Shown here one piece after another: positions 6,259 to 13,756 of a DNA stretch of 18,145 nucleotides. Below the pieces are notes generated by a model. That model did no database searches, was not told the origin of the DNA, and was given only the letters and a program-made list of their open reading frames with translations. The stretch is from an uncultured Solirubrobacter sp. (GTDB lineage Bacteria > Actinomycetota > Thermoleophilia > Solirubrobacterales > Solirubrobacteraceae): assembly GCA_937871635.1 (NCBI GenBank), contig CALMNS010000353.1:1-18145 (forward strand), written 5' to 3'. Within the stretch, counting starts at the first letter, position 1; every line of letters begins with the position of its first letter. Both the position numbers and the translations under genes were made by a program.

Positions 6259-8108
6259 GTGAGTCCCAGATCCTCGAGCAGGGGCACCGGCTCGGTGGCA
6301 CCTGGGACAGAGGCGACCAGCCGCTGGGTGTACTCGTGCAGGGGATCGTCGAGCACGCGGGCTGTCGGGCCCTCCTCGACAACCTCGCCGCGGCACAGTA
6401 CGTACACCCGATCGGTCACCTGCCGCACGACGGCCAAGTCGTGCGTGATGAAGAGGTAGGCCAGACCGAGCTCCTCGCGCAGGTCGCGCAGCAGGTTGAG
6501 GATTTGCGCCTGCACGGACACGTCCAGGGCGGACACCACCTCATCGCAAACGACCAACCGCGGCCCGCGGGCCAGCGACCGCGCGATCGCTACCCGCTGG
6601 CGCTCGCCGCCCGAGAGCTCCGCCGGGCGCCGACGCGCGTAATGGGCGGGCAGGCCGACACGCTCTAGCAGAGCGGTGACCTTGCGCTCGAGGTCCGCGT
6701 CGTTGCCCGCGAGCCGCACGGCCTCCGCGATCGTGGCGCCCACGGTCCGCGCAGGATTCAACGACGAGTAGGGATCCTGAAAGGCCATCTGCACCGTGCG
6801 GCGAACCGCCTCGCGGTCGGCGCGCGTCAAGCGGCGCCCGGCGACCTCAACGCCGTCGATGGCGACGCTCCCGGCGGAGGCGTGCTCGAGGCCGACGAAG
6901 ATCCGGCCGAGCGTCGTCTTGCCTGACCCGGACTCCCCTACCAGTCCGACGCTCTCACCCTCGCCGACATGCACATCGACGCCGTCGAGCGCGACGGTGG
7001 GCAGGCCGTGACGGCCACGCGCCGCGAAGACCTTGCGCACGCCGCTGGCCGCGACGAGCGGAGCCGGAGCGACGTCGGCGGGAGCGATCACCGCGCTCGC
7101 CGCCTGCTCGCGCCGCCGCCGCGCGAGCTCGTCGCCGATCTCGTCGATGCGGCGACAGCGCGTGGCGTGCCCGGGCGCAATCTCGACGAGCTCGGGCAAC
7201 GCCGACACGCAGGCCGGTTGGGCGAACGTGCAGCGAGGTGCGAACGGGCAGCCGGTGGGCCGGCCGCCGGGGACCGGGACGCTCCCGAGGATGCCGACCA
7301 GCCGCTCGACGCGGCGATCGACCGGCGGGTCGGCGAGCAGCAGCCCGAGTGAGTACGGATGCCGCGGTGCGGCGGACAGCTCGCCGGCGGGCGCCGCTTC
7401 GACGACGCTCCCGGCGTACATGACGTACACGCGATCGCACACCGAGAACGCGACGCGCAGGTCGTGGGTGATGAGCACGAGCGCCATGTCCCGCGTCCGG
7501 CGCAGGCCGCCGAGCAGCTCGAGGATCTCGTGCGGGGTGGTGACGTCGAGCGCCGTGGTCGGCTCGTCGGCGATCAGCAGATGCGGTCGCTGGGCGATCG
7601 CGCAGGCGATGCCGACGCGCTGGCGCATCCCGCCCGAGAGCTCGAACGGGTAGCGCTCGACGACCGCGGGATCGGTGATGCCGACTTCGCGCAGCCGCTG
7701 CTCGGCCTCCTGGCGCCGGCGCGCTCGGTCGAGCCGCCGGCCGTGCTCGTCCTCGAGCGGCTCGGTGATCTGCGCTCCAACGCGCTCCACTGGGTTGAGC
7801 ATCGTGAACGGGTCCTGCATGACCAGCGCGAGCTCCCGGCCGAGCAACCGGCGGCGCTCGCGCGCCGGGAGCTGCCCGAGGTCGTGGTCGCCGTAGACGA
7901 TCTCGCCGCCCGCCCGGAGGTTGCCCGGCAGAAGGTCGAGCACGGCCTTGGCCGTCAGCGACTTGCCGCTGCCCGACTCGCCGACGATGGCGATCGCCTC
8001 GCCGGGCCGAACGTCGAACGTGATGCCCGACGCGATCGCCACCGCCGCCGGCGGCTCGCCGGCCGTGACGTTGAGGCCGCGGACGTGCAGGCCACCAGTG
8101 ATGTCCAT
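6255..8108 (-). CDS. Fused oligopeptide-type ABC importer ATPase (DppD-DppF fusion)
   Basis: This 617-residue protein holds both nucleotide-binding subunits of a Dpp/Opp importer in one chain and couples ATP hydrolysis to transport at the membrane. Half one has Walker A GESGSGKS at 43-50, signature LSGGM at 157-161 and Walker B ADE with D181/E182. The OppD/F C-terminal element CPFAPRC...C lies near residues 270-300. Half two has Walker A GESGSGKT at 391-398, signature LSGGE at 498-502 and Walker B CDE with D522/E523. The usual proline after the Walker B glutamate is valine here (CDEVVSALD), a variation also tolerated in the family. Its ATG overlaps the permease stop as TGATG, and its own stop shares CTAG with the GntR gene. 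It is the last gene of the transporter operon. Confidence 0.95.
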   Translation of the reverse strand: MDITGGLHVRGLNVTAGEPPAAVAIASGITFDVRPGEAIAIVGESGSGKSLTAKAVLDLLPGNLRAGGEIVYGDHDLGQLPARERRRLLGRELALVMQDPFTMLNPVERVGAQITEPLEDEHGRRLDRARRRQEAEQRLREVGITDPAVVERYPFELSGGMRQRVGIACAIAQRPHLLIADEPTTALDVTTPHEILELLGGLRRTRDMALVLITHDLRVAFSVCDRVYVMYAGSVVEAAPAGELSAAPRHPYSLGLLLADPPVDRRVERLVGILGSVPVPGGRPTGCPFAPRCTFAQPACVSALPELVEIAPGHATRCRRIDEIGDELARRRREQAASAVIAPADVAPAPLVAASGVRKVFAARGRHGLPTVALDGVDVHVGEGESVGLVGESGSGKTTLGRIFVGLEHASAGSVAIDGVEVAGRRLTRADREAVRRTVQMAFQDPYSSLNPARTVGATIAEAVRLAGNDADLERKVTALLERVGLPAHYARRRPAELSGGERQRVAIARSLARGPRLVVCDEVVSALDVSVQAQILNLLRDLREELGLAYLFITHDLAVVRQVTDRVYVLCRGEVVEEGPTARVLDDPLHEYTQRLVASVPGATEPVPLLEDLGLT

Positions 8109-8989
8109 CAGCGCGTCCGCCCCTTGCGCTCGAAGTGCTCATATAGCCAGTCGCCAACGAAGTTTGCGCTCACCGCGGTGAGCACGAGCGCCACGCCGGG
8201 GGCAATCGACGCCCAGGCGTTCTCGAAGATCTGCACGCGGTTCTCGGCCAGCATCCGCCCCCAGTCGCTGGAGCCGGGCGGAACGCCCAGACCTAGGAAC
8301 GACAGCGACGAGAGGTCGACGATGCCGTAGGTGAACCGCAGGAAAAAGCACGCCGCGACGACGGGCGCGATGTTCGGGAGCAGGTGCCCGACCATGATCC
8401 GCAGCGGCGAGACGCCCAACGTTTCGGCGGCCTCGATGTATGGCAGTCCGCGGCGCTCGATCACCGCGGCCCGCATGATGCGCACGTTCTGCGGGATGTT
8501 GAGGACGATCAGGACGCCAATCGCCAGCCAGTAGCCGCCGCCGAACACGCCGACGAGGACCATCGCCACGATCAGCGGCGGCAGCGAGTAGAGCAGGTCA
8601 ACGCCGCGGCCCACGATGGCGTCGACCCAGCCGCCGAAGTAGCCGGCGACCAGCGACAGCGCCAAGCTCAGCACGATCGTTGCGGTAGCGATGATCAGCG
8701 GCCCCGACAGCGCCGTTCCGGCGCCGTGGACGACGCGCGAGAGCACGTCGCGTCCGAGCTGGTCGGTGCCGAGCAGGTGCGCGCCGCCCGGGCGCAGCAG
8801 GCTCTCGGTCGGGTTGATCAGCGCCGGGTCTTGCGGCGCGACAAGCCCTGGCAGCAGCGCGCAGGCCGCCATCACGACGAGGACCATGCCGGCTATGAGG
8901 ACGCTGACCGGTACGTCGGCCGGCCACAGCCACCGGCGTCGGCGATCCATCGGGACCGGGACGGCGACGGCGGTGATATCGGTGCTCAT
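8108..8989 (-). CDS. ABC importer permease, DppC family
   Basis: This is the second membrane subunit of the peptide/opine-type importer, 293 residues from the ATG at 8989. After a short cytoplasmic N-terminus comes a membrane helix (VSVLIAGMVLVVMAACALLPG). Then follows the DppC signature HLLGTDQLGRDVLSRVVHG near 71-89, several further helices, and the EAA loop (EAAETLGVSPLRIMVGHLLPN) that docks with the ATPase. The C-terminal LSFLGLGVPPGSSDWGRML block is typical of the family. The start overlaps the DppB stop as ATGA. A longer open frame to 9460 is only the reverse-frame shadow of DppB. Confidence 0.95.
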   Translation of the reverse strand: MSTDITAVAVPVPMDRRRRWLWPADVPVSVLIAGMVLVVMAACALLPGLVAPQDPALINPTESLLRPGGAHLLGTDQLGRDVLSRVVHGAGTALSGPLIIATATIVLSLALSLVAGYFGGWVDAIVGRGVDLLYSLPPLIVAMVLVGVFGGGYWLAIGVLIVLNIPQNVRIMRAAVIERRGLPYIEAAETLGVSPLRIMVGHLLPNIAPVVAACFFLRFTYGIVDLSSLSFLGLGVPPGSSDWGRMLAENRVQIFENAWASIAPGVALVLTAVSANFVGDWLYEHFERKGRTR

Positions 8990-9957
8990 GCCCGTGCTCC
9001 GGCCGGCTGGGCGCGCACCCGCGGGTCGAGCGCGAAGTACAGGAGGTCGACCGCGAGGTTCACGAGGACGATGAAGAGCGTGATCAGCAGGCTGACGGCC
9101 TGGATGACCGGGATGTCGCGAGCCTCGATGGCCTTGATGAACAGCGCGCCCACGCCGTTGAGTCCGAACGTGACCTCGACCAGGACGCCGCCGGCGACGA
9201 GCGCCAGGAGGATCACCCCGCTCTGGGTCACGACCTGGATCCCGGCGTTGCGCAGCACCGAGCGGCCGACGATGTACGAGGGACGCAGGCCGCGGGCGCG
9301 CGCGAACGTGACGTGATCCTCCTGCAGAACCTGGGCGACCCGGGCGCGGGTGATCTTCAGCATCGAGGCGACGCCGACGAGCGTGAGCGCGATGACCGGC
9401 AGGACGAGGTGCCGGGCCCGATCGGCGAGTCCCTCCCCGTCGCCGAACGTGGGGAACCACCCGAGCTGGACGCCGAAGACGAACACCAGGATGATCGCGG
9501 TGGCGAACGCCGGCGCGCTGGCCCCGGTGACGGCGACGCCGACGAGGAACCGATCGAGCCCGCTGCCCTTGCGGTAGGCGGCCAGCGTGCCGAGCCCCGT
9601 GCCGAGGATGCAGATGAGCACGAAGCTGCCGAGTATCAGCGGGGCGGTGACGCCCAGCCGGTCCTGCATAGCGGTGACGACCGGCTCGCGCGTGGAAATT
9701 GAGTTTCCGAAGTCGAGCCGCACCGCGTGCACCAGGTAATCGGCGTACTGGGCCGGCAGCGGGTCGTCGAGCCCGTAGCTGTCCCGGATCCCTTCCAGCT
9801 GCTCGGGCGTGGCGAAGCGCCCCGCGATCGTCTGTTCCGGGCCACCCGGCGCCAGATGGATGAACGAGAACGTCAGCGCCGACACCGCGAGCACGACCAG
9901 CGCCGCGGCCAGCAACCTGCGGGCGGTGAACTGGAGAACCGGGTGGCGGAACGTCAC
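8986..9957 (-). CDS. ABC importer permease, DppB family
   Basis: This is the first membrane subunit of the importer, 323 residues from the GTG at 9957, which overlaps the binding-protein stop as GTGA. It has an N-terminal helix (LLAAALVVLAVSALTFSFI) followed by the LAPGGPEQ motif. A periplasmic DppB segment ends in GLDDPLPAQYADYL, and about five further helices follow. The EAA-like loop FARARGLRPSYIVGRSVLRN precedes the last part, and it ends with the DLLYFALDPRVR motif. Length matches the family. An ATG at 9999 in the same frame would overlap the binding-protein gene by 46 bases and is less likely. Confidence 0.94.
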   Translation of the reverse strand: MTFRHPVLQFTARRLLAAALVVLAVSALTFSFIHLAPGGPEQTIAGRFATPEQLEGIRDSYGLDDPLPAQYADYLVHAVRLDFGNSISTREPVVTAMQDRLGVTAPLILGSFVLICILGTGLGTLAAYRKGSGLDRFLVGVAVTGASAPAFATAIILVFVFGVQLGWFPTFGDGEGLADRARHLVLPVIALTLVGVASMLKITRARVAQVLQEDHVTFARARGLRPSYIVGRSVLRNAGIQVVTQSGVILLALVAGGVLVEVTFGLNGVGALFIKAIEARDIPVIQAVSLLITLFIVLVNLAVDLLYFALDPRVRAQPAGARA

Positions 9958-11627
9958 GACGCCGACGCGGCGATCTGGTCCGGCCACCGGTTGAGCCACC
10001 AGAACGTGCTGAACCCGTCGTAGGCGTAGTCCTTCTTGAGGCCCATGTAGAGCCTGGGGTAGGCGATCGGCACGTACGGGAGCTCCGCGGCCGAGCGCTT
10101 CAGCGCCTCGATGATCAGCGGACCGCGGGCCGGGTCATCGGCCTCCAGGCGCGCGCCGCGCGCGAACAGCTCGTCGATTCCGCGGTCGCGGAAGTCGGCG
10201 ATGTTGATGCCCGACCCGCCCGGCAGCGCGGTGGCGCTGTTCAGGGCGTTGTTCGGGATGTTCACCGGGTCCGGGCCGTCAGAGCCGTAGTTGTCGATGC
10301 TCAGCCCGTCGGTGGTGTGCTTGAAGTAGACGGCGTTGAAGTACGTGTTGTCGTCCACCTGCTTGATGTCCAGCTCGATGCCGACCTTCTTGGCGTTCTG
10401 CGCGACGGTCTGCGCCAGTGCGGAGAGGTTGGGGTCGCTGCCCGCGACGAGCAGCGTGGTCTTCAAGCCCTTCGGAGTGCGCGATTGCGCGAGCTCGGCC
10501 TTTGCCCGCTTGAGGTCGAACGCCGGCAGCGTCGAGCCGAGCTGCTCGTACGCGGCGGCCACCTCGTCCTTCGGGAGGAGCCCTTCCATGATTGACGGGG
10601 GCACGAGGGTCGTGGCTGGCGCCGCGCCGCCCAGGACACCACCTGCCAGCGCCTTGCGATCGACGGTGTGCGCGAACGCCCGGCGCAGGTGGATGTCGTC
10701 CCACCCCTTCTTGTCTAGCTCGAAGTTGAACTTGTACACCGAGTAGTCGACCGTGTCGGAGACCTTGAAGTCCGGGATCCGCGAGAACGTCTTGGTCTGC
10801 GAGAGCGGGATGCCGATGATCGCGTCGACGTCACCGGACTGGAGCGCCAGCAGGCGGTTGGAGTCATCCGCGATCACGCGCGTCTCGATCCGCCCGACGC
10901 GTGGACGCTCGCCCCAGTAGTCCTCGTTGCGGACTAGCACGGCCTTGGAGCTGGGCGTGAACGACTCGAAGCGATACGGACCCGTGCCCATGGTCAGCAC
11001 CCGCGGGCTGCCGAGCTGGTCGCCGTGCTTGGCCGCGAACGCCTTGCTGAAGATGCCGGTCTGCGCAAGCGCGTAGACGAACTGGGGGTTCGGCCGGGAC
11101 AGCCGAATCGTCAGCTCGTCGGGCGCCGTCTCGCGGACGCTCTTCACGTCGGCCCACTGGCCGGCGATGAAGGACGCCGTGCCCTTCGTCCGGTGGACCG
11201 CGATGCTGGCGAGGACGTCGTCGGTCGTGAGCGGACTACCGTCCCAGAACTTCACGCCCCCGCGCAGCTTCAGGCGGTACGTGGTGGCCCCGTCCTGCTC
11301 GAAGGACTCGGCGAGATTCGGCGTGAGCTCCTGATCGGGCCCATAACGCATGAGCGGCTCCAGGCCGAGCAGCAGCGTTCCCAGCGATCCCACGGACGCC
11401 TTGGTTGTGTCGAGCGCGTCACTCATCACCGGGACGACCACCGTCAACTCGTCGATGCTCTGGCCCGATGCCGGGCTACCGCCCGAGCTCTTGGCGTCCG
11501 TGTTCTGGTCCGCCGACCTCGACGAGCCGCCACAGGCGGCGACCAGCACCGCCAGGACGGCAACCCCCGCGAGCTGCACGAACCGCCTGAGCCTTGTCCA
11601 TCCGTTCGAGCCGAACAACGTGGGCAT
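9954..11627 (-). CDS. ABC importer substrate-binding lipoprotein (SBP family 5)
   Basis: This 557-residue lipoprotein captures the substrate outside the cell for the DppB/C importer. From the ATG at 11627 it has basic residues R12/R14/R15, a hydrophobic stretch and a lipobox VAAC with C32 as the lipidated cysteine. A Ser/Gly/Asp-rich linker follows. The mature part has the family-5 layout: LAESFEQDGATTYRLKLRGG (a segment typical of DppA/OppA), KFWDGSPLTTDDVLASI, and GTGPYRFESFTP. GAGGAGA stands five bases before the ATG. Translating from 11780 would add 51 residues before the signal peptide and is rejected. Family-5 proteins bind peptides, opines, nickel or sugars, so the ligand is not predictable. 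The neighbours suggest an amide or beta-hydroxy/keto acid compound. Confidence 0.94.
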   Translation of the reverse strand: MPTLFGSNGWTRLRRFVQLAGVAVLAVLVAACGGSSRSADQNTDAKSSGGSPASGQSIDELTVVVPVMSDALDTTKASVGSLGTLLLGLEPLMRYGPDQELTPNLAESFEQDGATTYRLKLRGGVKFWDGSPLTTDDVLASIAVHRTKGTASFIAGQWADVKSVRETAPDELTIRLSRPNPQFVYALAQTGIFSKAFAAKHGDQLGSPRVLTMGTGPYRFESFTPSSKAVLVRNEDYWGERPRVGRIETRVIADDSNRLLALQSGDVDAIIGIPLSQTKTFSRIPDFKVSDTVDYSVYKFNFELDKKGWDDIHLRRAFAHTVDRKALAGGVLGGAAPATTLVPPSIMEGLLPKDEVAAAYEQLGSTLPAFDLKRAKAELAQSRTPKGLKTTLLVAGSDPNLSALAQTVAQNAKKVGIELDIKQVDDNTYFNAVYFKHTTDGLSIDNYGSDGPDPVNIPNNALNSATALPGGSGINIADFRDRGIDELFARGARLEADDPARGPLIIEALKRSAAELPYVPIAYPRLYMGLKKDYAYDGFSTFWWLNRWPDQIAASAS

Positions 11628-11676
11628 CTCCGTCTCCTCGTCCAAGGAGAGCGCCGTCCCAGCGCTCAACAGGTTG

Positions 11677-11689
11677 ATTGTTCGACAGT
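11677..11689. promoter_or_regulatory. GntR/FadR-type operator, site 2
   Basis: ATTGTTCGACAGT matches site 1 (5514-5526) at 11 of 13 positions and is an imperfect palindrome. It overlaps the proposed -10 of the binding-protein promoter and has the same orientation and position relative to the -35 as site 1, within three bases. Confidence 0.6.
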
Positions 11690-11713
11690 AATCTCGGAGA
11701 CGAGTACTGTCAA
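11685..11713 (-). promoter_or_regulatory. Putative sigma70 promoter of the ABC importer operon
   Basis: On the minus strand TTGACA (11713-11708) is followed after 17 bases by TACTGT (11690-11685). The -35 is perfect and the -10 weak, exactly as in the BKACE operon promoter. Both elements lie between or on the operator-like sites at 11677-11689 and 11717-11729. Confidence 0.5.
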
Positions 11714-11716
11714 GAG

Positions 11717-11729
11717 ATTGACCAACAAT
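11717..11729. promoter_or_regulatory. GntR/FadR-type operator, site 3
   Basis: ATTGACCAACAAT reads ATTGTTGGTCAAT on the other strand, which matches site 1 at 11 of 13 bases and has ATTG/CAAT half-sites. Its centre is 40 bp from that of site 2, close to four helical turns. It lies 44 bases before the ATG of the divergent hydrolase and overlaps a TTGACC that could be the hydrolase's -35. Confidence 0.58.
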
Positions 11730-11772
11730 GTGATCGTTGTATTGCTCAGTGGATCCCGGTACGTTTCGCTTC

Positions 11773-12942
11773 ATGACCACACACCCGGCACGGGCGCCCG
11801 ACGCCCTCGGCGCGTTCAGCTACTGGCCGGAGGACCCGTTCTGGTCCTTTCAGCTCATCCGCATGGTCGAGCAGGCCTCGGCCGGCGGCGGTGACTTCAG
11901 CGAGATCCACCAGGTCGCCAAGGACCTCGAGCTCGGCGACGGCGAATCCTGGTACGCGGGCTTCAAACGCGCCGGCGACGAGCTCGAGACCAAGGCCCGC
12001 CAAGCGGCCGGCGACGGACACCGCATCTCCGCCCGCGACAGCTACTGGCGGGCGACCAACCATCACCGCTCCGCCGGCTTCTACCTCGACCCCGCCGACC
12101 CCCGCCAGCACGACACCGTCGTAGCCCGCCGCCGAACGTTCCAAGCGGCGGCTGAGCTCCACGCCGCCGACATCGAACCGATCGAGATCCCCTACGAGCA
12201 GACCACCCTGCCCGGGTACCGGTTCGGCCGCTCGGACGGGTCGAGCGGTCCTGGCCCGGCGGTCATCACCTTCGGCGGGACCGACGCCGTCGCCGAAGAG
12301 ATGTACTTCTTCATCGGCCGCGCGCTCGCCGAGCGCGGCTTCACCGTCCTGGCCATGGACGGCCCCGGCCAGGGTGAGGCGCTACGCCGCGGCATCGTCG
12401 CCCGCCACGACTACGAGGCGGCGGTCAGCGCCGCGTTCGACTTCGTCGCGGCCCGCGACGACGTCGACGCAGACCAGATCCTCGTCGTCGGCCAGAGCCT
12501 CGGAGGGATGTACGCCACGCGCGCCGCCGCGTTCGAGCCGCGACTGCGCGGCGTCGTCGTCTGGGGCGGGCTCTACGACGTCCATCACGAGATCGCCTCG
12601 AAGATCGAGCGCGGACTCCCCGAGGCCGAGCACTTCATCGGGCAGTTCCGCCGGATCACCGGTGCCGCCGACCGCGACGACACGCTCCAGCGCCTCCGCC
12701 CGTTCAACCTGCGCGGCGTCGGCGAGCAGGTCGAGGTGCCGACGCTCATCCTCCACGGCGAAGCCGACATGCTCTGCCCCGTTGCCGACGCCCGCCGGAC
12801 CTACGAGGAAATCCGCACCGACGACAAGGAGCTGATCATCTATCCGACCGGCGAGCCCGGCTGCACGCACTGCCAGGTCGACGCCCTGCCCCTCGTCCAG
12901 TTCGACATCTGCAACTGGCTCGAGCGCCGGCTAGGCAGCTAG
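11773..12942 (+). CDS. Alpha/beta hydrolase, DHPON hydrolase/FrsA-like
   Basis: This is a 389-residue hydrolase with a helical N-terminal domain of about 140 residues (DPFWSFQLIRMVEQA..., ARDSYWRATNHHRSAGFYL) followed by an alpha/beta fold. That layout is seen in 2,6-dihydroxypseudooxynicotine hydrolase, a C-C hydrolase of nicotine breakdown, and in FrsA/DUF1100 esterases. The nucleophile elbow GQSLGG holds S242. D332 (HGEAD) and H366 complete a credible triad, and the oxyanion region TFGGTDA is near residue 168. The ATG at 11773 was chosen because the frame's earlier TTG at 11737 has no support. No strong Shine-Dalgarno is seen. It is divergent from the ABC importer and shares its operator region, so it may belong to the same regulon. 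The substrate is unknown; C-C and ester hydrolysis both fit. Confidence 0.88.
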   Translation: MTTHPARAPDALGAFSYWPEDPFWSFQLIRMVEQASAGGGDFSEIHQVAKDLELGDGESWYAGFKRAGDELETKARQAAGDGHRISARDSYWRATNHHRSAGFYLDPADPRQHDTVVARRRTFQAAAELHAADIEPIEIPYEQTTLPGYRFGRSDGSSGPGPAVITFGGTDAVAEEMYFFIGRALAERGFTVLAMDGPGQGEALRRGIVARHDYEAAVSAAFDFVAARDDVDADQILVVGQSLGGMYATRAAAFEPRLRGVVVWGGLYDVHHEIASKIERGLPEAEHFIGQFRRITGAADRDDTLQRLRPFNLRGVGEQVEVPTLILHGEADMLCPVADARRTYEEIRTDDKELIIYPTGEPGCTHCQVDALPLVQFDICNWLERRLGS

Positions 12943-12953
12943 GAGGAGGGTTC

Positions 12954-13133
12954 GTGTCCCGCGGATGTGAAGTCCGGCTCGTGCGTCGTCCGGTGGGCTG
13001 GCCGGTCCTCGAGGACTTCGAGCTGGCCGCGATCGACGTGCGGGACCCGGCCGACGGCGAGGTGCTCGTCCGTAACCGGCTGCTGTCGGTTGATCCCTAC
13101 ATGTGCGGGCGGATGAGCGACGCGCCGATATGA
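12954..13133 (+). pseudogene. N-terminal stub of a CurA-type MDR NADP-dependent oxidoreductase
   Basis: A GTG start follows a textbook AGGAGGAGGG, itself directly after the hydrolase stop, and opens a 59-codon frame. The peptide (VRLVRRPVGWPVLEDFELA, then GEVLVRNRLLSVDPYMCGRM) is the N-terminus of the zinc-free medium-chain reductases such as curcumin/alkenal reductase CurA and prostaglandin reductase. In those the VDPYMRGRM motif sits near residues 45-55 of about 340. The frame then ends in TGA, and the next 170 bases contain no continuation in any frame I can recognise. It therefore looks like a gene cut soon after its start by a deletion or rearrangement, with its translation signals still intact. 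It was probably co-transcribed with the hydrolase. Confidence 0.75.
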
Positions 13134-13300
13134 CCGAGCGCTCCGCACTATGAGCCGCAGCGCGCTATCCGACGGCCAACCGTCCGCACCATGAGCACCG
13201 GGCGGCCACTCTGGCGACGAGGCTTTGACCGCGCCGAGCGCGCGGTCGCGGGAGCCGTGCTGCAAGAACCCTCTGAAGTCGCGCTTCTGGTCCGCCCGCG
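13134..13300. other. Non-coding debris after the reductase stub
   Basis: I see no gene here. The stretch holds an imperfect direct repeat, TCCGCACTATGAGC (13142-13155) and TCCGCACCATGAGC (13183-13196), differing at one base. It also holds the hairpin listed separately. Confidence 0.5.
13227..13247. terminator. GC-rich hairpin, possible terminator
   Basis: GACCGCGC and GCGCGGTC form a perfect 8-bp stem with a 5-base loop. It lies between the plus-strand hydrolase/stub unit and the convergent FCD fragment. There is no T-tract, so termination is only a possibility. Confidence 0.35.
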
Positions 13301-13756
13301 TCAGGCGCCGGCGCCGGGCCTGGCACCGGACCACAGGCCGGGTAAAAGAGCCGCCACCCGCTCCCCATTGGTGCGCACGTGATCGGCGATCTCCGCCGCC
13401 AGCCGGGCTTGGTCTCCCGCCTCGAAGGCGACGACGATCACCTCATGTTCTGCGGCGACCCGCTGCGCATCGGCGTACTCGTCGAGCGCGCTCGACAGGA
13501 TCGCGAGATAGTGACGAAGCTCGTCGAGCACAGGCGTGAACGCCTCGTCGAGTCGAGCGCTGTTCGCCGATGCGACCAGCGCCCCATGGAACGCGAGATC
13601 CGCCGAGATCGCGGCGTCGCTGTCGCCGCTCCTCAGCGCAGCACGGAGCTCCTCGAACGCCTGGCGGACCGACGTGGGTGCGGCGCCTTCGAGCATGGCG
13701 GCGTACGCGGCACCCACCTCGATCGCCAAGCGAGCCTGGTACAGGTGCTGTCGCAA
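13301..13756 (-). pseudogene. 5'-truncated GntR/FCD regulator (ligand-binding domain only)
   Basis: This 151-codon frame is an FCD domain of the FadR subgroup. It begins at the first helix (LYQARLAIEVGAAYAAMLEG) and keeps all metal-ligand motifs: DLAFH, a histidine in AAEHEVIVVAFEAGD, and ADHVRTNGERV. The winged helix DNA-binding half, normally about 70 residues upstream, is missing. The frame extends only about 20 codons further, to a TGA at 13816-13814, and no HTH-like sequence appears in the other frames. The only start candidate is a TTG at 13756, without a clear Shine-Dalgarno. I call it a 5'-truncated pseudogene. A stand-alone ligand-binding protein is possible but less likely. Its intact counterpart at 5575 is clearly diverged, so it is not a recent duplicate. 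Confidence 0.7.

Noticed and set aside
6955..8157. Minus-strand 400-codon frame
   Set aside because: It is a shifted frame of the fused ABC ATPase, dominated by Arg/Pro/Ala with no domain features.
11725..11740. ACAA...TTGT inverted arms right of operator site 3
   Set aside because: The arms are only four bases, the spacing does not match the other sites, and they partly reuse site 3 bases.
9460..11780. N-terminal extensions of the DppC frame (to 9460) and binding-protein frame (to 11780)
   Set aside because: The internal starts at 8989 and 11627 have stop/start overlap or a Shine-Dalgarno plus signal peptide; the extensions have neither and overlap other genes or the promoter.
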